A stretch of DNA of 64,000 nucleotides. Source: Streptomyces albofaciens JCM 4342 (GTDB lineage: Bacteria; Actinomycetota; Actinomycetes; Streptomycetales; Streptomycetaceae). Below the pieces are notes generated by a model that saw nothing but the letters and a program-made list of their open reading frames with translations, did not search any database and was not told where the DNA came from. The stretch is from assembly GCF_008634025.1 (NCBI RefSeq), contig NZ_PDCM01000001.1, forward strand, positions 1,292,001 through 1,356,000, given 5' to 3'. Numbering within the stretch: the first letter of the stretch is position 1; every line of letters begins with the position of its first letter. The position numbers and the translations under genes were made by a program. Positions 50,047 to 61,079 of the stretch are shown here, one piece after another.

Positions 50047-51609
50047 ATGACTGCCGTGGACCCGCGTGATGCCCTCGATGATCCCCGGCCGGCTCCGGGC
50101 CGGACCCCGGTTCCGGCCCAGGCCGCCGCGCCGCCCGATCCGTCCCCTGGCGGTGTGCTCGGGCGGCGCTACCGGGCGCTGACGCTCGGCATCATCTCCG
50201 TCGTCTCGCTCATCGCCTTCGAGGCGAGCGCGGTGAACACCGCCATGCCGGCTGTCGGCCAGGCCCTGGACGGGATCGAGCTGTACGCGTTCGCCTTCTC
50301 CGCGTACTTCACGGCGAGCCTGTTCGCGATGGCGCTGTCGGGGGAGTGGTGCGACCGGGGCGGGCCGCTCGCACCCCTGTTCACCGGGATCGCCACCTTC
50401 GGCGCGGGGCTGGTGGTCGCGGGGTCGGCGCAGCAGATGTGGCTGTTCGTGGCCGGGCGCGGGGTGCAGGGGATCGGGGGCGGGCTGGTGATCGTCGCCC
50501 TCTACGTCGTGGTCTCCCGCGCGTATCCGGAGGCGCTGCGGCCGTCCGTGCTCGCGGCCTTCTCGGCGGCCTGGGTGCTGCCCGTGATCGTCGGGCCGCT
50601 CGTCGCCGGGTCGGTCACCGAGCAGCTGGGCTGGCGCTGGGTGTTCCTGTCCATACCCGTACTCGTGCTGCTGCCGCTCACGGTCATGCTGCCCGCGCTG
50701 CGCAAGCTGCCGCCCCGCAAGGGGGAGGAGCGGATGGACCGGCGCCGCATCCTGCTCGCCCTGGCGGTGGCCGTGGGCGCCGGGCTCCTTCAGTACGCGG
50801 CGCAGCGGCGCGACTGGATCGCCGTGCTGCCCGTGGCCGCCGGGCTCGCCCTGCTGGTGCCCGCCGTCGTACGGCTGCTGCCCAGGGGGACGTTCCGGGC
50901 GGCCCGCGGGCTGCCGTCCGTCGTTCTGATCCGCGGGCTGGCGGCCGGCTCACTGCTCGCCGCCGAGAGCTTCATCCCGCTGATGCTCGTCACGGAGCGC
51001 GGTCTGTCGACCACGCTGGCCGGGCTCTCGCTGACCGGCGGCGGCCTCACCTGGGCCCTGGGCTCGTACACCCAGAGCCGGCCGCGCCTGGAACCGTACC
51101 GGGAGCGGATCATGGGGATCGGGATGGTGCTGATGACGGCGGCGATCCTGATCGTGCCGCTGGTGCTCGTCCCCGGCGTGCCGGTGTGGATCGTGGCGGT
51201 GGCGTGGGTCGTGGCCGGGTACGGCATGGGGCTGAACATCTCCAGCGGGAGTGTGCTGCTGCTGAAGCTGTCGCCGCCGGAGGAGGCGGGCAGCAACTCG
51301 GCCTCGCTCCAGGTCTCGGACGCCCTCGGCAACATCACGTTCGTCGGGATCAGCGGGCTGCTGTTCAGCGCCTTCGGCGGCGGCGCGGTCGACACGCACG
51401 CCACGCCGGACGTGACCAACGCCGCATCCGGGCAGCCCGCCGCCTTCGCCGCGGTCTTCGTCACCATGGCGGCCGTGGCCCTCACCGGATCGTGGGTGGC
51501 CACGCGTCTGAAGCCCGCCGGTGACGGGCGCGCGCCGGCCGCCCGCGGCGGCGGGAGGACGGCGCCGGTGCCCGGGCCGCGCACGCCGGAGGCCTCCGCG
51601 GAGCGTTAG
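50047..51609 (+). CDS. MFS transporter, DHA2-like
   Basis: A 520-residue permease. After a 40-residue Pro-rich cytoplasmic start come about twelve or more helices; IAFEASAVNTAMPAVGQAL is the first-helix motif of DHA2 drug-proton antiporters, and GRGVQGIGGGLVIVALYVVVSR is motif B-like. TACGCT (50035-50040) ends six bases before ATG 50047, so the mRNA is probably leaderless. The stop codon overlaps the -10 element TAGGCT (51607-51612) of the helicase gene. Confidence 0.88.
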   Translation: MTAVDPRDALDDPRPAPGRTPVPAQAAAPPDPSPGGVLGRRYRALTLGIISVVSLIAFEASAVNTAMPAVGQALDGIELYAFAFSAYFTASLFAMALSGEWCDRGGPLAPLFTGIATFGAGLVVAGSAQQMWLFVAGRGVQGIGGGLVIVALYVVVSRAYPEALRPSVLAAFSAAWVLPVIVGPLVAGSVTEQLGWRWVFLSIPVLVLLPLTVMLPALRKLPPRKGEERMDRRRILLALAVAVGAGLLQYAAQRRDWIAVLPVAAGLALLVPAVVRLLPRGTFRAARGLPSVVLIRGLAAGSLLAAESFIPLMLVTERGLSTTLAGLSLTGGGLTWALGSYTQSRPRLEPYRERIMGIGMVLMTAAILIVPLVLVPGVPVWIVAVAWVVAGYGMGLNISSGSVLLLKLSPPEEAGSNSASLQVSDALGNITFVGISGLLFSAFGGGAVDTHATPDVTNAASGQPAAFAAVFVTMAAVALTGSWVATRLKPAGDGRAPAARGGGRTAPVPGPRTPEASAER

Positions 51610-51651
51610 GCTGACGCGGTTGCCGATCGCCGAGCCAGCCCGACGGAGACC

Positions 51652-53448
51652 GTGACTACCACCACCAGCGCCACCAACAACCACCACCTGTCCCCGGCCT
51701 TCCCCGGACGGGCCCCCTGGGGTACCGCCAACAAGCTGCGCGCCTGGCAGCAGGCCGCGATGGACCGGTACATCCAGACGCAGCCGCGCGACTTCCTCGC
51801 GGTCGCGACGCCCGGCGCGGGCAAGACCACCTTCGCGCTCACCCTCGCCTCCTGGCTGCTGCACCACCACGTCGTGCAGCAGGTGACCGTGGTCGCGCCC
51901 ACCGAGCACCTGAAGAAGCAGTGGGCGGAGGCCGCCGCCCGCGTAGGCATCAAGCTGGACCCGGAGTACAGCGCGGGTCCGCTCGGCCGGGAGTACCACG
52001 GCATCGCGATCACGTACGCGGGTGTCGGCGTGCGTCCGATGCTGCACCGCAACCGCATCGAGCAGCGCAAGACGCTGGTCATCCTCGACGAGATCCACCA
52101 CGCCGGTGACTCCAAGTCCTGGGGCGAGGCGTGCCTGGAGGCGTTCGAGCCGGCCACCCGGCGGCTCGCGCTGACCGGTACACCGTTCCGCTCCGACACC
52201 AACCCGATCCCCTTCGTGACGTACGAGGAGGGCGACGACGGCATCCGGCGCAGCGCCGCCGACTACACGTACGGCTACGGCAACGCGCTCGGCGACGGCG
52301 TCGTGCGCCCGGTGATCTTCCTGTCGTACAGCGGCAACATGCGCTGGCGCACCAAGGCCGGCGACGAGATCGCGGCCCGGCTCGGCGAGCCGATGACCAA
52401 GGACGCCGTCTCCCAGGCCTGGCGCACCGCGCTGGACCCGCGCGGCGACTGGATGCCCAAGGTCCTCAAGGCCGCCGACCAGCGGCTGACCGAGGTCCGC
52501 AAGGCGATACCGGACGCCGGCGCGCTGGTGATCGCCTCCGACCAGGAGCAGGCCCGCGCGTACGCCAAGCTGATCCGCGAGATAACGGGCGAGGGCGCCA
52601 CCCTCGTCCTGTCCGACGACAGCGGCGCCTCGCAGCGCATCGACGACTTCTCGCGCTCCGACGACCGGTGGATGGTCGCGGTCCGCATGGTGTCCGAGGG
52701 CGTCGACGTCCCGCGCCTCGCGGTCGGCGTGTACGCGACGACCATCTCCACCCCGCTGTTCTTCGCGCAGGCCGTGGGCCGCTTCGTACGGTCCCGCAAG
52801 CGCGGCGAGACCGCGTCCGTCTTCCTGCCCACCGTGCCCTCGCTGCTCTCCTTCGCCAACGAGATGGAGGTCGAGCGCGACCACGTCCTGGACAAGCCGA
52901 AGAAGGACGGTGAGGAGGACCCGTACGCCGAGTCCGAGAAGGAGATGGACGAGGCCAACAAGCAGCAGGACGAGGACACCGGGGAGCAGGAGCAGTTCTC
53001 GTTCGAGGCGCTGGAGTCCGAGGCGGTCTTCGACCGGGTGCTCTACGACGGCGCCGAGTTCGGCATGCAGGCGCACGCGGGCAGCGAGGAGGAGCAGGAC
53101 TACCTCGGCATCCCCGGACTGCTGGAGCCGGACCAGGTGCAGATGCTGCTCCAGAAGCGGCAGGCGCGGCAGATCGCGCACAGCAAGAAGAAGCCGGCCG
53201 AGGAGGCCGACCTGCTGGAGCTGCCCGCCGAGCGGCGCCCGGTGGTCACGCACAAGGAGCTGCTGGAGTTGCGCAAGCAGCTGAACACCCTGGTCGGCGC
53301 GTATGTCCACCAGAGCGGCAAGCCGCACGGCGTGATCCACACCGAGCTGCGCCGGGTGTGCGGCGGCCCGCCGAGCGCGGAGGCCACCGCCGGGCAGCTC
53401 AACGAGCGGATCAAGAAGGTACGGGAGTGGGCCACGCGCATGAAGTGA
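51652..53448 (+). CDS. DEAD/DEAH-box SF2 helicase
   Basis: A 598-residue ATP-dependent helicase. Motif I is ATPGAGKTT (Lys58), motif II DEIHH from Asp146, motif III LTGTPFR, and motif VI QAVGRFVRSRKRG. The order resembles XPB/phage-type SF2 helicases. After residue 415 comes an acidic stretch (KKDGEEDPYAESEKEMDEANKQQ) and a helical C-terminal domain. GTG 51652 has CGGAGA upstream. It is conserved in Streptomyces, probably in DNA repair, though the target is not known. Confidence 0.9.
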   Translation: MTTTTSATNNHHLSPAFPGRAPWGTANKLRAWQQAAMDRYIQTQPRDFLAVATPGAGKTTFALTLASWLLHHHVVQQVTVVAPTEHLKKQWAEAAARVGIKLDPEYSAGPLGREYHGIAITYAGVGVRPMLHRNRIEQRKTLVILDEIHHAGDSKSWGEACLEAFEPATRRLALTGTPFRSDTNPIPFVTYEEGDDGIRRSAADYTYGYGNALGDGVVRPVIFLSYSGNMRWRTKAGDEIAARLGEPMTKDAVSQAWRTALDPRGDWMPKVLKAADQRLTEVRKAIPDAGALVIASDQEQARAYAKLIREITGEGATLVLSDDSGASQRIDDFSRSDDRWMVAVRMVSEGVDVPRLAVGVYATTISTPLFFAQAVGRFVRSRKRGETASVFLPTVPSLLSFANEMEVERDHVLDKPKKDGEEDPYAESEKEMDEANKQQDEDTGEQEQFSFEALESEAVFDRVLYDGAEFGMQAHAGSEEEQDYLGIPGLLEPDQVQMLLQKRQARQIAHSKKKPAEEADLLELPAERRPVVTHKELLELRKQLNTLVGAYVHQSGKPHGVIHTELRRVCGGPPSAEATAGQLNERIKKVREWATRMK

Positions 53449-53542
53449 GGTGACCGGCCCGGACACCGGTTCGGGCCGCGGCCTTCCGGCGGGGCGGGGC
53501 AGCGTACGGCGACCGGCCGTGTGCCGCCCCGCCGTCGTGTTT

Positions 53543-53660
53543 GTGGCCGGGCCTGCGCGCCGTGGCCGGTTGCGCGGGTCTGTGGCCGGGCGTGCGGGTC
53601 CGTGACCGGGCGTGCAGGCCGTAGCTGGTCGCGCGGGCCGTGGCCGGACGTGCGGGTGTT
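53543..53660. repeat. Six 19-20-bp tandem repeats downstream of the helicase gene
   Basis: Units beginning GTGGCCGG or a variant start at 53543, 53562, 53582, 53602, 53621 and 53640; the consensus is GTGGCCGGGCGTGCGGGTC. They lie in a 481-base gap (53449-53929) that otherwise holds no gene. Between 53700 and 53929 there may be the promoter of the IclR gene, but no clear -10/-35 pair was found. Confidence 0.8.
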
Positions 53661-53929
53661 GTGACCCAGGCCGAAAGGGTGCCCGCCCCCGGCGCCCCAC
53701 CGCGCCCGGAGGATCTTCAGGGAATACCGGTCACGGAAGACCGGATTCTGGACGGACTCTTCCGCTGACCGGACCGGCTCGCTACTGTCCCGGTCACGCA
53801 CACGCCCCGTGGCAGCGCCGCCGCGGAGCGCAGCCGGTGCCATGCGGCCGGCGGCCTCTTTGCGCGCGCTGCCCCGGGACCGGCAGCGCATCCCGCCATG
53901 AGCCGCCACTCACCCGAGGAGGGGGCGTC

Positions 53930-54571
53930 GTGACCGCGGAGACCTCTCAGACGCTCGACCGAGGACTGCGCGTCCTCAAACTGCTCGCCGACACCGACCA
54001 CGGCCTGACCGTCACGGAGCTGTCCACCAAACTGGGGGTCAACCGGACCGTGGTCTACCGCCTGCTCGCCACACTGGAGCAGCACGCCCTGGTACGCCGT
54101 GACATCGGCGGCCGGGCCCGGGTGGGCCTGGGCGTGCTGCGCCTGGGCCGCCAGGTGCATCCGCTGGTGCGCGAGGCGGCGCTGCCCGCCCTGCGCGCGC
54201 TGGCCGAGGACATCGGCGCCACCGCCCACCTCACGCTCGTGGACGGTACGGAAGCGCTGGCCGTGGCCGTCGTCGAGCCGTCCTGGACCGACTACCACGT
54301 CGCCTACCGCGCGGGTTTCCGGCATCCGCTGGACCGGGGTGCGGCCGGACGGGCGATACTCAAGGCCCGCCAGGGCCATATCGAGGACGCCGGACTGGCC
54401 CTGACCCACGGCGAGTTGGAGGCGGGCGCGAGCGGCGCGGCGGCCCCGCTGCTCGGGGTCAGCGGCATCGAGGGCAGCGTCGGCGTGGTGATGCTCGCCG
54501 ACACGGTGCCGGAGCGGGTCGGGCCCAGAGTGGTCGAGGCGGCCCGCGAGGTGTCCGAAGCGCTGCGTTAG
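53930..54571 (+). CDS. IclR-family transcriptional regulator
   Basis: A 213-residue regulator. The winged HTH is TLDRGLRVLKLLADTDHGLTVTELSTKLGVNRTVVYRLLATLEQHALV; the effector domain starts about residue 80 (LALVREAALPALRALAEDIGATAHLTLVDG in outline). It is shorter than the usual 250 residues because the C-terminal lobe is trimmed. A very strong GAGGAGGGGG site precedes GTG 53930. Target genes are not evident. Confidence 0.9.
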   Translation: MTAETSQTLDRGLRVLKLLADTDHGLTVTELSTKLGVNRTVVYRLLATLEQHALVRRDIGGRARVGLGVLRLGRQVHPLVREAALPALRALAEDIGATAHLTLVDGTEALAVAVVEPSWTDYHVAYRAGFRHPLDRGAAGRAILKARQGHIEDAGLALTHGELEAGASGAAAPLLGVSGIEGSVGVVMLADTVPERVGPRVVEAAREVSEALR

Positions 54572-54662
54572 ACGCGGGCTCCCGGCGGTGCCCGGCAGGC
54601 CGTACCGGACGCCGCCGCCCCGTGGTGACCGGCCCGGTGCACAGGTCATCTAGGGTGGCGGG

Positions 54663-55442
54663 GTGTCTTCTCGCACTCGCGCCCTCGGGATCTGCACCGC
54701 CCTCGTCCTCGCGCTCCTCGCCACCGCGGCCTTCGCGCCGCTGCCGTTCTCGGTCGCCTTCCCCGGTGACACGGCGGACGTGCTCGGCAAGCACAAGGGC
54801 AAACAGGTGATCACGATCAGCGGCGCGCCGACCCGCGAGACCAGCGGCCAGCTGCGGATGGCGGCGATCGTGGCGACCGGCCCGGACGCCTCGGTGCGGC
54901 TGCCCGACATCATCAGGGGCTGGTTCCGTACGGACCAGGCCGTGATGCCGGTCGAGTCGGTCTACCCGGTCGGCGACACCGCGGAGAAGGCCGTGGAGCA
55001 CAACCTGAAGGACATGCGCTCCTCCCAGGACGTCGCCACCAAGGCCGCCCTGAACTACCTGCACAAGAGCGACAAGGACGTGCGGGTCAAGCTGGACCTG
55101 GGCACGATCGGCGGGCCCAGCGCGGGCCTGCTGTTCTCGCTGGGCATCATCGACAAGCTGGCCGGGGACGGCGAGGGCGGCGACCTGACCGGCGGGCAGA
55201 AGATCGCGGGCACCGGAACGATCACCGCGGACGGCAAGGTCGGCGCGGTCGGCGGGGTGGCCCTGAAGACGCAGGCCTCGGGCCGGGACGGCGCCAAGGT
55301 CTTCCTCGTCCCCAAGTCGGAGTGCAAGGACGCGCAGGCCGAGCTGCCGGAGGGCATGCGGCTGATCCCCGTCACCACGCTCTCCGGCACGGTGGACGCG
55401 CTCAAGGCGCTGAAGTCCGGCGGTACGGTCCCCAGCTGCTGA
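54663..55442 (+). CDS. Exported S16 (Lon-like) serine protease domain protein
   Basis: A 259-residue protein with an N-terminal signal or anchor (ALGICTALVLALLATAAFA). The C-terminal half is a Lon-type protease domain with catalytic Ser153 in GTIGGPSAGLLF and Lys202 in GVALKTQAS, the Ser-Lys dyad. The ATPase part of Lon is absent, so it must act without ATP outside the cytoplasm. TAGGGT (54651-54656) ends six bases before GTG 54663: a predicted leaderless gene. Substrates are unknown. Confidence 0.9.
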   Translation: MSSRTRALGICTALVLALLATAAFAPLPFSVAFPGDTADVLGKHKGKQVITISGAPTRETSGQLRMAAIVATGPDASVRLPDIIRGWFRTDQAVMPVESVYPVGDTAEKAVEHNLKDMRSSQDVATKAALNYLHKSDKDVRVKLDLGTIGGPSAGLLFSLGIIDKLAGDGEGGDLTGGQKIAGTGTITADGKVGAVGGVALKTQASGRDGAKVFLVPKSECKDAQAELPEGMRLIPVTTLSGTVDALKALKSGGTVPSC

Positions 55443-55475
55443 GCGCGGCCGCGCGAAGGCCCCGGACCCGGCGCC

Positions 55476-56477
55476 TCAGTCCCCGTCCTCGATGAACCCC
55501 TTCTCGATCATCCAGTCCTTGGCGACCTCGCGGGGGTCCTGCCCCTCCACGTCCACCTTCGCGTTCAGCGACTGCGCGACGGCGTTGTCCAGCGCCTTGG
55601 TGACCGGCGCCAGGATGTCCGCGATCTGCGGATACTTCCTCATCGTCGCCGCGTTCATCTCGGGCGCCGCGTTGTAGTTGGGGAAGAAGTGCTTGTCGTC
55701 CTTGAGGACGTGCAGGCCCATCGCCTTGATCCGGCCGTCGGTCGTGTAGACCTCGCCGAAGGCGCAGGCCCGGCCCTCGGCCACCTGGGTGTAGACGACG
55801 CCGCTGCTCATCTTCCTGATGTTGCCGGCCGGGATGTCCATGCCGTACGCCTTGGTCATGCCCGGCAGGCCGTCGTTGCGGGCGGAGAACTCGGCCTCCG
55901 CGCACAGCGTGACCGCGCTCGGGTCCTTGCGGGACAGCTCGGCGACGTCCGAGAGCGTCTCGGCCCCGTACCGCTTGTGGTGTGCGGCGTTGAGCGCCAG
56001 CGCGTACGTGTTGTTGAGCTTCGACTGCGGCAGCCACTCCACGCCGTTGGCCCGGTCGCCGTCGCGGACCGCCTCCCACTGCTTCCGCGGGTCCGCGATG
56101 GGCTTCTCGTGGCCGAGGTGGGTGATCCAGCCGGTGCCGGTGTACTCGTACATGCCGTCCGCCGTACCGGACTTGACCGCCTCGCGGGCGCCGATGGTGC
56201 CCTGGATGTTGGTCTTGTCCACGACCGTGGCACCGGCCGCCTTGAAGGCCAGGCCCATGATCTGGCCGAGGATGATGTTCTCGGTGAACTCCTTCGAGGT
56301 CACGGTCAGCTCGGCGCCCTTCAGCGGCAGCCCCCGGCCGACCGTGCCGGGCCGTACGTCGTCGCTCATCGGGCTGCCGCTGACCAGGCCGCAGCCGACC
56401 GGCCCGGCCGCGGCCAGCAGCAGGCACCCGGCCGCGGCCGGTACGGTACGGCGCCATCGCCGTGCTCCTGAGGTCAT
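55476..56477 (-). CDS. ABC importer substrate-binding lipoprotein, glycine betaine/choline type
   Basis: A 333-residue binding protein. The N-terminus has a signal peptide ending near GPVGC. The OpuBC/OsmF-like pattern is seen in LTVTSKEFTENIILGQIMGLAFKAAGATV, GTADGMYEYTGTGWITHLG, CAEAEFSARNDGLPGMTKAYG and EVYTTDGRIKAMGLHVLKDDKHFFPNY. It captures quaternary amines outside the cell, useful under osmotic stress. It is the last gene of the operon; its ATG overlaps the permease stop. Confidence 0.9.
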   Translation of the reverse strand: MTSGARRWRRTVPAAAGCLLLAAAGPVGCGLVSGSPMSDDVRPGTVGRGLPLKGAELTVTSKEFTENIILGQIMGLAFKAAGATVVDKTNIQGTIGAREAVKSGTADGMYEYTGTGWITHLGHEKPIADPRKQWEAVRDGDRANGVEWLPQSKLNNTYALALNAAHHKRYGAETLSDVAELSRKDPSAVTLCAEAEFSARNDGLPGMTKAYGMDIPAGNIRKMSSGVVYTQVAEGRACAFGEVYTTDGRIKAMGLHVLKDDKHFFPNYNAAPEMNAATMRKYPQIADILAPVTKALDNAVAQSLNAKVDVEGQDPREVAKDWMIEKGFIEDGD

Positions 56478-57376
56478 TCCTCCCCCACCTCCAGCCCGCG
56501 CGGGCGCAGCAGCAGTTCCACGAGGGACGCCAGCCAGTCCACGAGCAGCGCCAGCACCACCGTCAGGACGGAACCGAGCACCAGCACCGGCATGCGCTGG
56601 GTGATGATGCCCGCCGAGATCAGGTCGCCGAGTCCGCCGCCACCGCCGAAGGTGGCCAGCGTCGCGGTGCCCACGTTCAGGACCAGCGCGTTGCGCACGC
56701 CCGCCAGGATCAGCGGCACCGCCAGCGGGAGTTCGACCCTGCCCAGCACGCCGGCCGCCGACATGCCGATGCCGCGGGCGGCCTCGGTCAGGGTCGGGTC
56801 GATGGCCTTCAGGCCCGCGATGGTGTTGGCCAGCACCGGCAGCACGGCGTACAGGACCATGCCGATGACGGCGGCCTCGGGGCCGATGCCGAGCCAGATG
56901 ACCAGCAGCACCAGCAGGCCCAGGGCGGGCACCGCCTGCCCCAGGTTGGCCGCCGCGACCGCGGCCGGCGCGGCCCGGCGCAGCCCGGCGCGGGTCAGCG
57001 CGACGCCCAGCGGCAGCGCGATGACCAGTACGAAGAAGGTCGACACGGCGGTCAGCTGGAGGTGCTGGCGCAGCGCGAGCCACACCTTGCCGCCGTCCAC
57101 CGCCTGGTGCGCGATCGAGTCCAGGTCCGTACCGCGGAACCACAGCCAGGTGGCGAGCAGCACCGCCGCCAGCACGGCGGGCACCGTGACCACCTTCTTC
57201 CAGGTGATCCGGCGCGGCGGCCGGGCGGCCGGCGCCGGGGGCTCCGGCTCGGCCGTCAGGAGCGGCCCGCGCTCCCCGGCGGCCGCGGCCTCGTCGCGGA
57301 ACCGTACGCCGCGCACCTCGTGCTCGCCCGCCGGCCGCTCGCCCCTCGGCGGCCGGCGTCCGTCCCGGGGGCTCAC
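56474..57376 (-). CDS. ABC importer permease, glycine betaine/choline type
   Basis: A 300-residue permease. After an 80-residue charged N-terminus come about six helices; the EAA-like loop is LTEAARGIGMSAAGVLGRVELPLAVPLILAGVR. GTG 57376 is chosen because it overlaps the ATPase stop codon. It is a paralogue of the permease at 58619, a duplicate typical of OpuB/OpuC operons. Confidence 0.9.
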   Translation of the reverse strand: MSPRDGRRPPRGERPAGEHEVRGVRFRDEAAAAGERGPLLTAEPEPPAPAARPPRRITWKKVVTVPAVLAAVLLATWLWFRGTDLDSIAHQAVDGGKVWLALRQHLQLTAVSTFFVLVIALPLGVALTRAGLRRAAPAAVAAANLGQAVPALGLLVLLVIWLGIGPEAAVIGMVLYAVLPVLANTIAGLKAIDPTLTEAARGIGMSAAGVLGRVELPLAVPLILAGVRNALVLNVGTATLATFGGGGGLGDLISAGIITQRMPVLVLGSVLTVVLALLVDWLASLVELLLRPRGLEVGEE

Positions 57377-58626
57377 GCCTTGACCCCGTGCGCGCCGCCC
57401 GCCGGATCGACGCCCTCCTGGGCCAGCCGGGTCTGCCGGGAGCGCTGCTCCTCCAGCTCGTGCCGGTGCTCCAGGGCGTCCAGCCGGTCCGCTTCCAGCA
57501 GGTCGTGGACGTTGTTCATCAGCGTCTCCATGTCCACCACGCCGATGTACGCGCCGCGCCGCCCGGTCACCGCGACCCGGCCCGCGTTGTCGGTCAGCAC
57601 CGCCTCCAGCGCGTCGCGCAGCGTCGCGTCGCGGGTGACCGTGTCGTGCACGAGCGTGCCGGCGCGGGCCAGCGAGCCTTTGGCGCGCATCAGGTCGCCG
57701 CGGCGCAGCCACTTGTACGGGCGCCGGTGTCTGTCCAGCAGCAGCACCTCGTTGGTGGTGCCGGAGCGCAGCAGGTCGAAGATCGACTGGAGCGGGTCCT
57801 CCACGGAGGCGGTGGGGAAGTCGACCACGCCCACGTCCCGTACGCGGGTGAGGTTCAGGCGCTTGAGGGCCGCGCCCGCGCCCACGAAGCCGGAGACGAA
57901 GTCGTCGGCGGGGTTGGTGAGGATGGCCTCGGGGGTGTCGAACTGGGCGATGTGCGAGTGCTCGCGCAGCACCGCGATCCGGTCGCCCAGCTTGATCGCC
58001 TCGTCGAAGTCGTGGGTGACGAAGACGATCGTCTTGCGCAGCTCGTGCTGGAGCCGGATCAGCTCGTCCTGGAGGTGGTCGCGGGTGATCGGGTCCACCG
58101 CGCCGAACGGCTCGTCCATCAGCAGGACCGGCGGGTCGGCGGCCAGCGCCCGCGCCACGCCGACGCGCTGCTGCTGGCCGCCGGACAGCTGCCGCGGGTA
58201 GCGGCCGTGGAACTCGCGCGGGTCCAGGCCGACCAGGTCGAGCATCTCCTCGACGCGGCTGTTCACCTTCGCCTTCTTCCAGCCGATCATCTTCGGTACG
58301 AGGGCGATGTTCTGCGCGACGGTCATGTGCGGGAACAGGCCGGACGACTGGATCGCGTAGCCGACCTTGCGGCGCAGCCCGACCGGGTCGATGCCGGTCA
58401 CGTCCTCGTCACCGATCCGGATGGTCCCGGAGGTGGGCTCGATCAGCCGGTTGATCATCTTCAGGGTGGTGGACTTGCCGCACCCCGAGGGCCCGACGAG
58501 GATCACCGTCTCGCCCGGCTTGATCTCCATGCTCACGTCGTCGACCGCGGGCGCCGGACTGCCCGGGTACCGCTTGGTCAGGTGCTCCAGCGCGATGCCG
58601 GCGCCGGATGCGGTGGTCTCAGGCAC
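57373..58626 (-). CDS. ABC importer ATPase with CBS domains, glycine betaine/choline type
   Basis: A 417-residue ATPase. Walker A is GPSGCGKST (Lys51), signature LSGGQQQRVGVARAL, Walker B LLMDEPFGAVDP. Residues about 260-385 form two CBS domains (DPLQSIFDLLRSGTTNEVLLLD, TRDATLRDALEAVLTDNAGRVAVTG), which in OpuA sense ionic strength and gate transport. GTG 58626 overlaps the upstream permease gene by eight bases. Confidence 0.94.
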   Translation of the reverse strand: MPETTASGAGIALEHLTKRYPGSPAPAVDDVSMEIKPGETVILVGPSGCGKSTTLKMINRLIEPTSGTIRIGDEDVTGIDPVGLRRKVGYAIQSSGLFPHMTVAQNIALVPKMIGWKKAKVNSRVEEMLDLVGLDPREFHGRYPRQLSGGQQQRVGVARALAADPPVLLMDEPFGAVDPITRDHLQDELIRLQHELRKTIVFVTHDFDEAIKLGDRIAVLREHSHIAQFDTPEAILTNPADDFVSGFVGAGAALKRLNLTRVRDVGVVDFPTASVEDPLQSIFDLLRSGTTNEVLLLDRHRRPYKWLRRGDLMRAKGSLARAGTLVHDTVTRDATLRDALEAVLTDNAGRVAVTGRRGAYIGVVDMETLMNNVHDLLEADRLDALEHRHELEEQRSRQTRLAQEGVDPAGGAHGVKA

Positions 58627-59266
58627 GGATCCCCCTGGGAATGGTCAGGCGTCCGATCAGTACGTACGCGGCGTCGAAGAGCAGGGCCAGCACGACGATG
58701 CCGAGCGTCCCGGACAGCACCTGGTTGAGCGCGTTGGCGCTGCCCAGCGACGAGATGCCGCGAAAGATCTCGTTGCCCAGCCCCGGGCCCGAGGCGTAGG
58801 CGGCGACGGCCGCGATGCCCATCAGCATCTGGGTGGAAACCCGGATGCCGGTCAGGATCGGCGGCCAGGCCAGCGGCAGCTCGACCCGCAGCAGCCGGGC
58901 CGTACGGGACATCCCGATGCCCCTGGCGGCGTCGATCAGCGCGGGGTCGACACCGCGCAGGCCGACGACGGCGTTGCGCACCACCGGCAGCAGCCCGTAC
59001 AGCGTCAGGGCGATGACGGTCGGCGCCACGCCGAGGCCGACGATCGGCACCAGCAGGCCGATCAGGGCCAGCGAGGGCACCGTCAGGATGGTCGCGGTGG
59101 TGGCGGTGGCCAGGTTCCCGGCCCACTCGCTGCGGTAGGTGGCGACGCCGAGCAGCACCCCGAGCACGGTGGCCAGCACCATGCACTGGAGGACGGCGCC
59201 GGCGTGCTGAAACGTGTCCGTCAGCAGCTGGGTGTGCCGGCTGCCGAGGTACTCCCAGAAGCTCAC
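58619..59266 (-). CDS. ABC importer permease, first gene of the betaine-type operon
   Basis: A 215-residue permease with five or six helices and the loop LIDAARGIGMSRTARLLRVELPLAWPPILTGIR. It starts with GTG 59266, sixteen bases after the stop of the Lrp gene at 59282 on the same strand, so the regulator and the importer could be one transcript. Confidence 0.92.
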   Translation of the reverse strand: MSFWEYLGSRHTQLLTDTFQHAGAVLQCMVLATVLGVLLGVATYRSEWAGNLATATTATILTVPSLALIGLLVPIVGLGVAPTVIALTLYGLLPVVRNAVVGLRGVDPALIDAARGIGMSRTARLLRVELPLAWPPILTGIRVSTQMLMGIAAVAAYASGPGLGNEIFRGISSLGSANALNQVLSGTLGIVVLALLFDAAYVLIGRLTIPRGIRA

Positions 59267-59281
59267 ACGCGCCCTCCTCGG

Positions 59282-59749
59282 TCAGTGCCCCGCGGCTTGC
59301 TTGACCAGCGGGATGATGCGCAACGGAACCGGGTTCTCCATGACAATGGCGGTGGAAGCCCGCATGATGCCATCAAAACCCACAACCAGGTCGATGACCC
59401 GCTGCAAGTCGGCGTTCGAACGGGCAACGAGCCTGCACAGCATGTCCCCATGTCCCGTCGTTGTATGCAGCTCAAGCACTTCCGGTACGGACGCCAAGTG
59501 CGCGCGTACGTCGGCCCCTTGGCCCTGTTTGATCTCCAGCGTCGCGAACGCGGTGACCGGATAGCCCAGCGCCGCGGGGTCCACGTCGGGCCCGAATCCC
59601 CGGATCACTCCGTTCGACTGAAGCCGGTCCAGGCGCGCCTGCGCCGTCCCGCGCGCCACCCCGAGCCGGCGCGACGCCTCCAGCACGCCGATGCGCGGTT
59701 CCTCGGCGAGCAGCTCCAGCAGCCTGCCGTCCAAATGATCGATCGCCAC
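59282..59749 (-). CDS. Lrp/AsnC-family transcriptional regulator
   Basis: A 155-residue regulator with HTH (LDGRLLELLAEEPRIGVLEASRRLGVARGTAQARLDRLQ in outline) and a RAM ligand domain (AFATLEIKQGQGADVRAHL, GHGDMLCRLVARSNADLQRVI). Lrp-type proteins sense amino acids as octamers. It is divergent from hpd, the tyrosine catabolic gene, and is likely to control it. GTG 59749 starts the chain. Confidence 0.93.
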   Translation of the reverse strand: MAIDHLDGRLLELLAEEPRIGVLEASRRLGVARGTAQARLDRLQSNGVIRGFGPDVDPAALGYPVTAFATLEIKQGQGADVRAHLASVPEVLELHTTTGHGDMLCRLVARSNADLQRVIDLVVGFDGIMRASTAIVMENPVPLRIIPLVKQAAGH

Positions 59750-59770
59750 GGCCGTTGCCTCCGAAATTGA

Positions 59771-61024
<1,254 letters not shown>

Positions 61025-61079
61025 CCGCCGGCCCGCGGCCGGCCCGCCCTCCCGGGCCCCCTGAACGCCACCCCCCACC

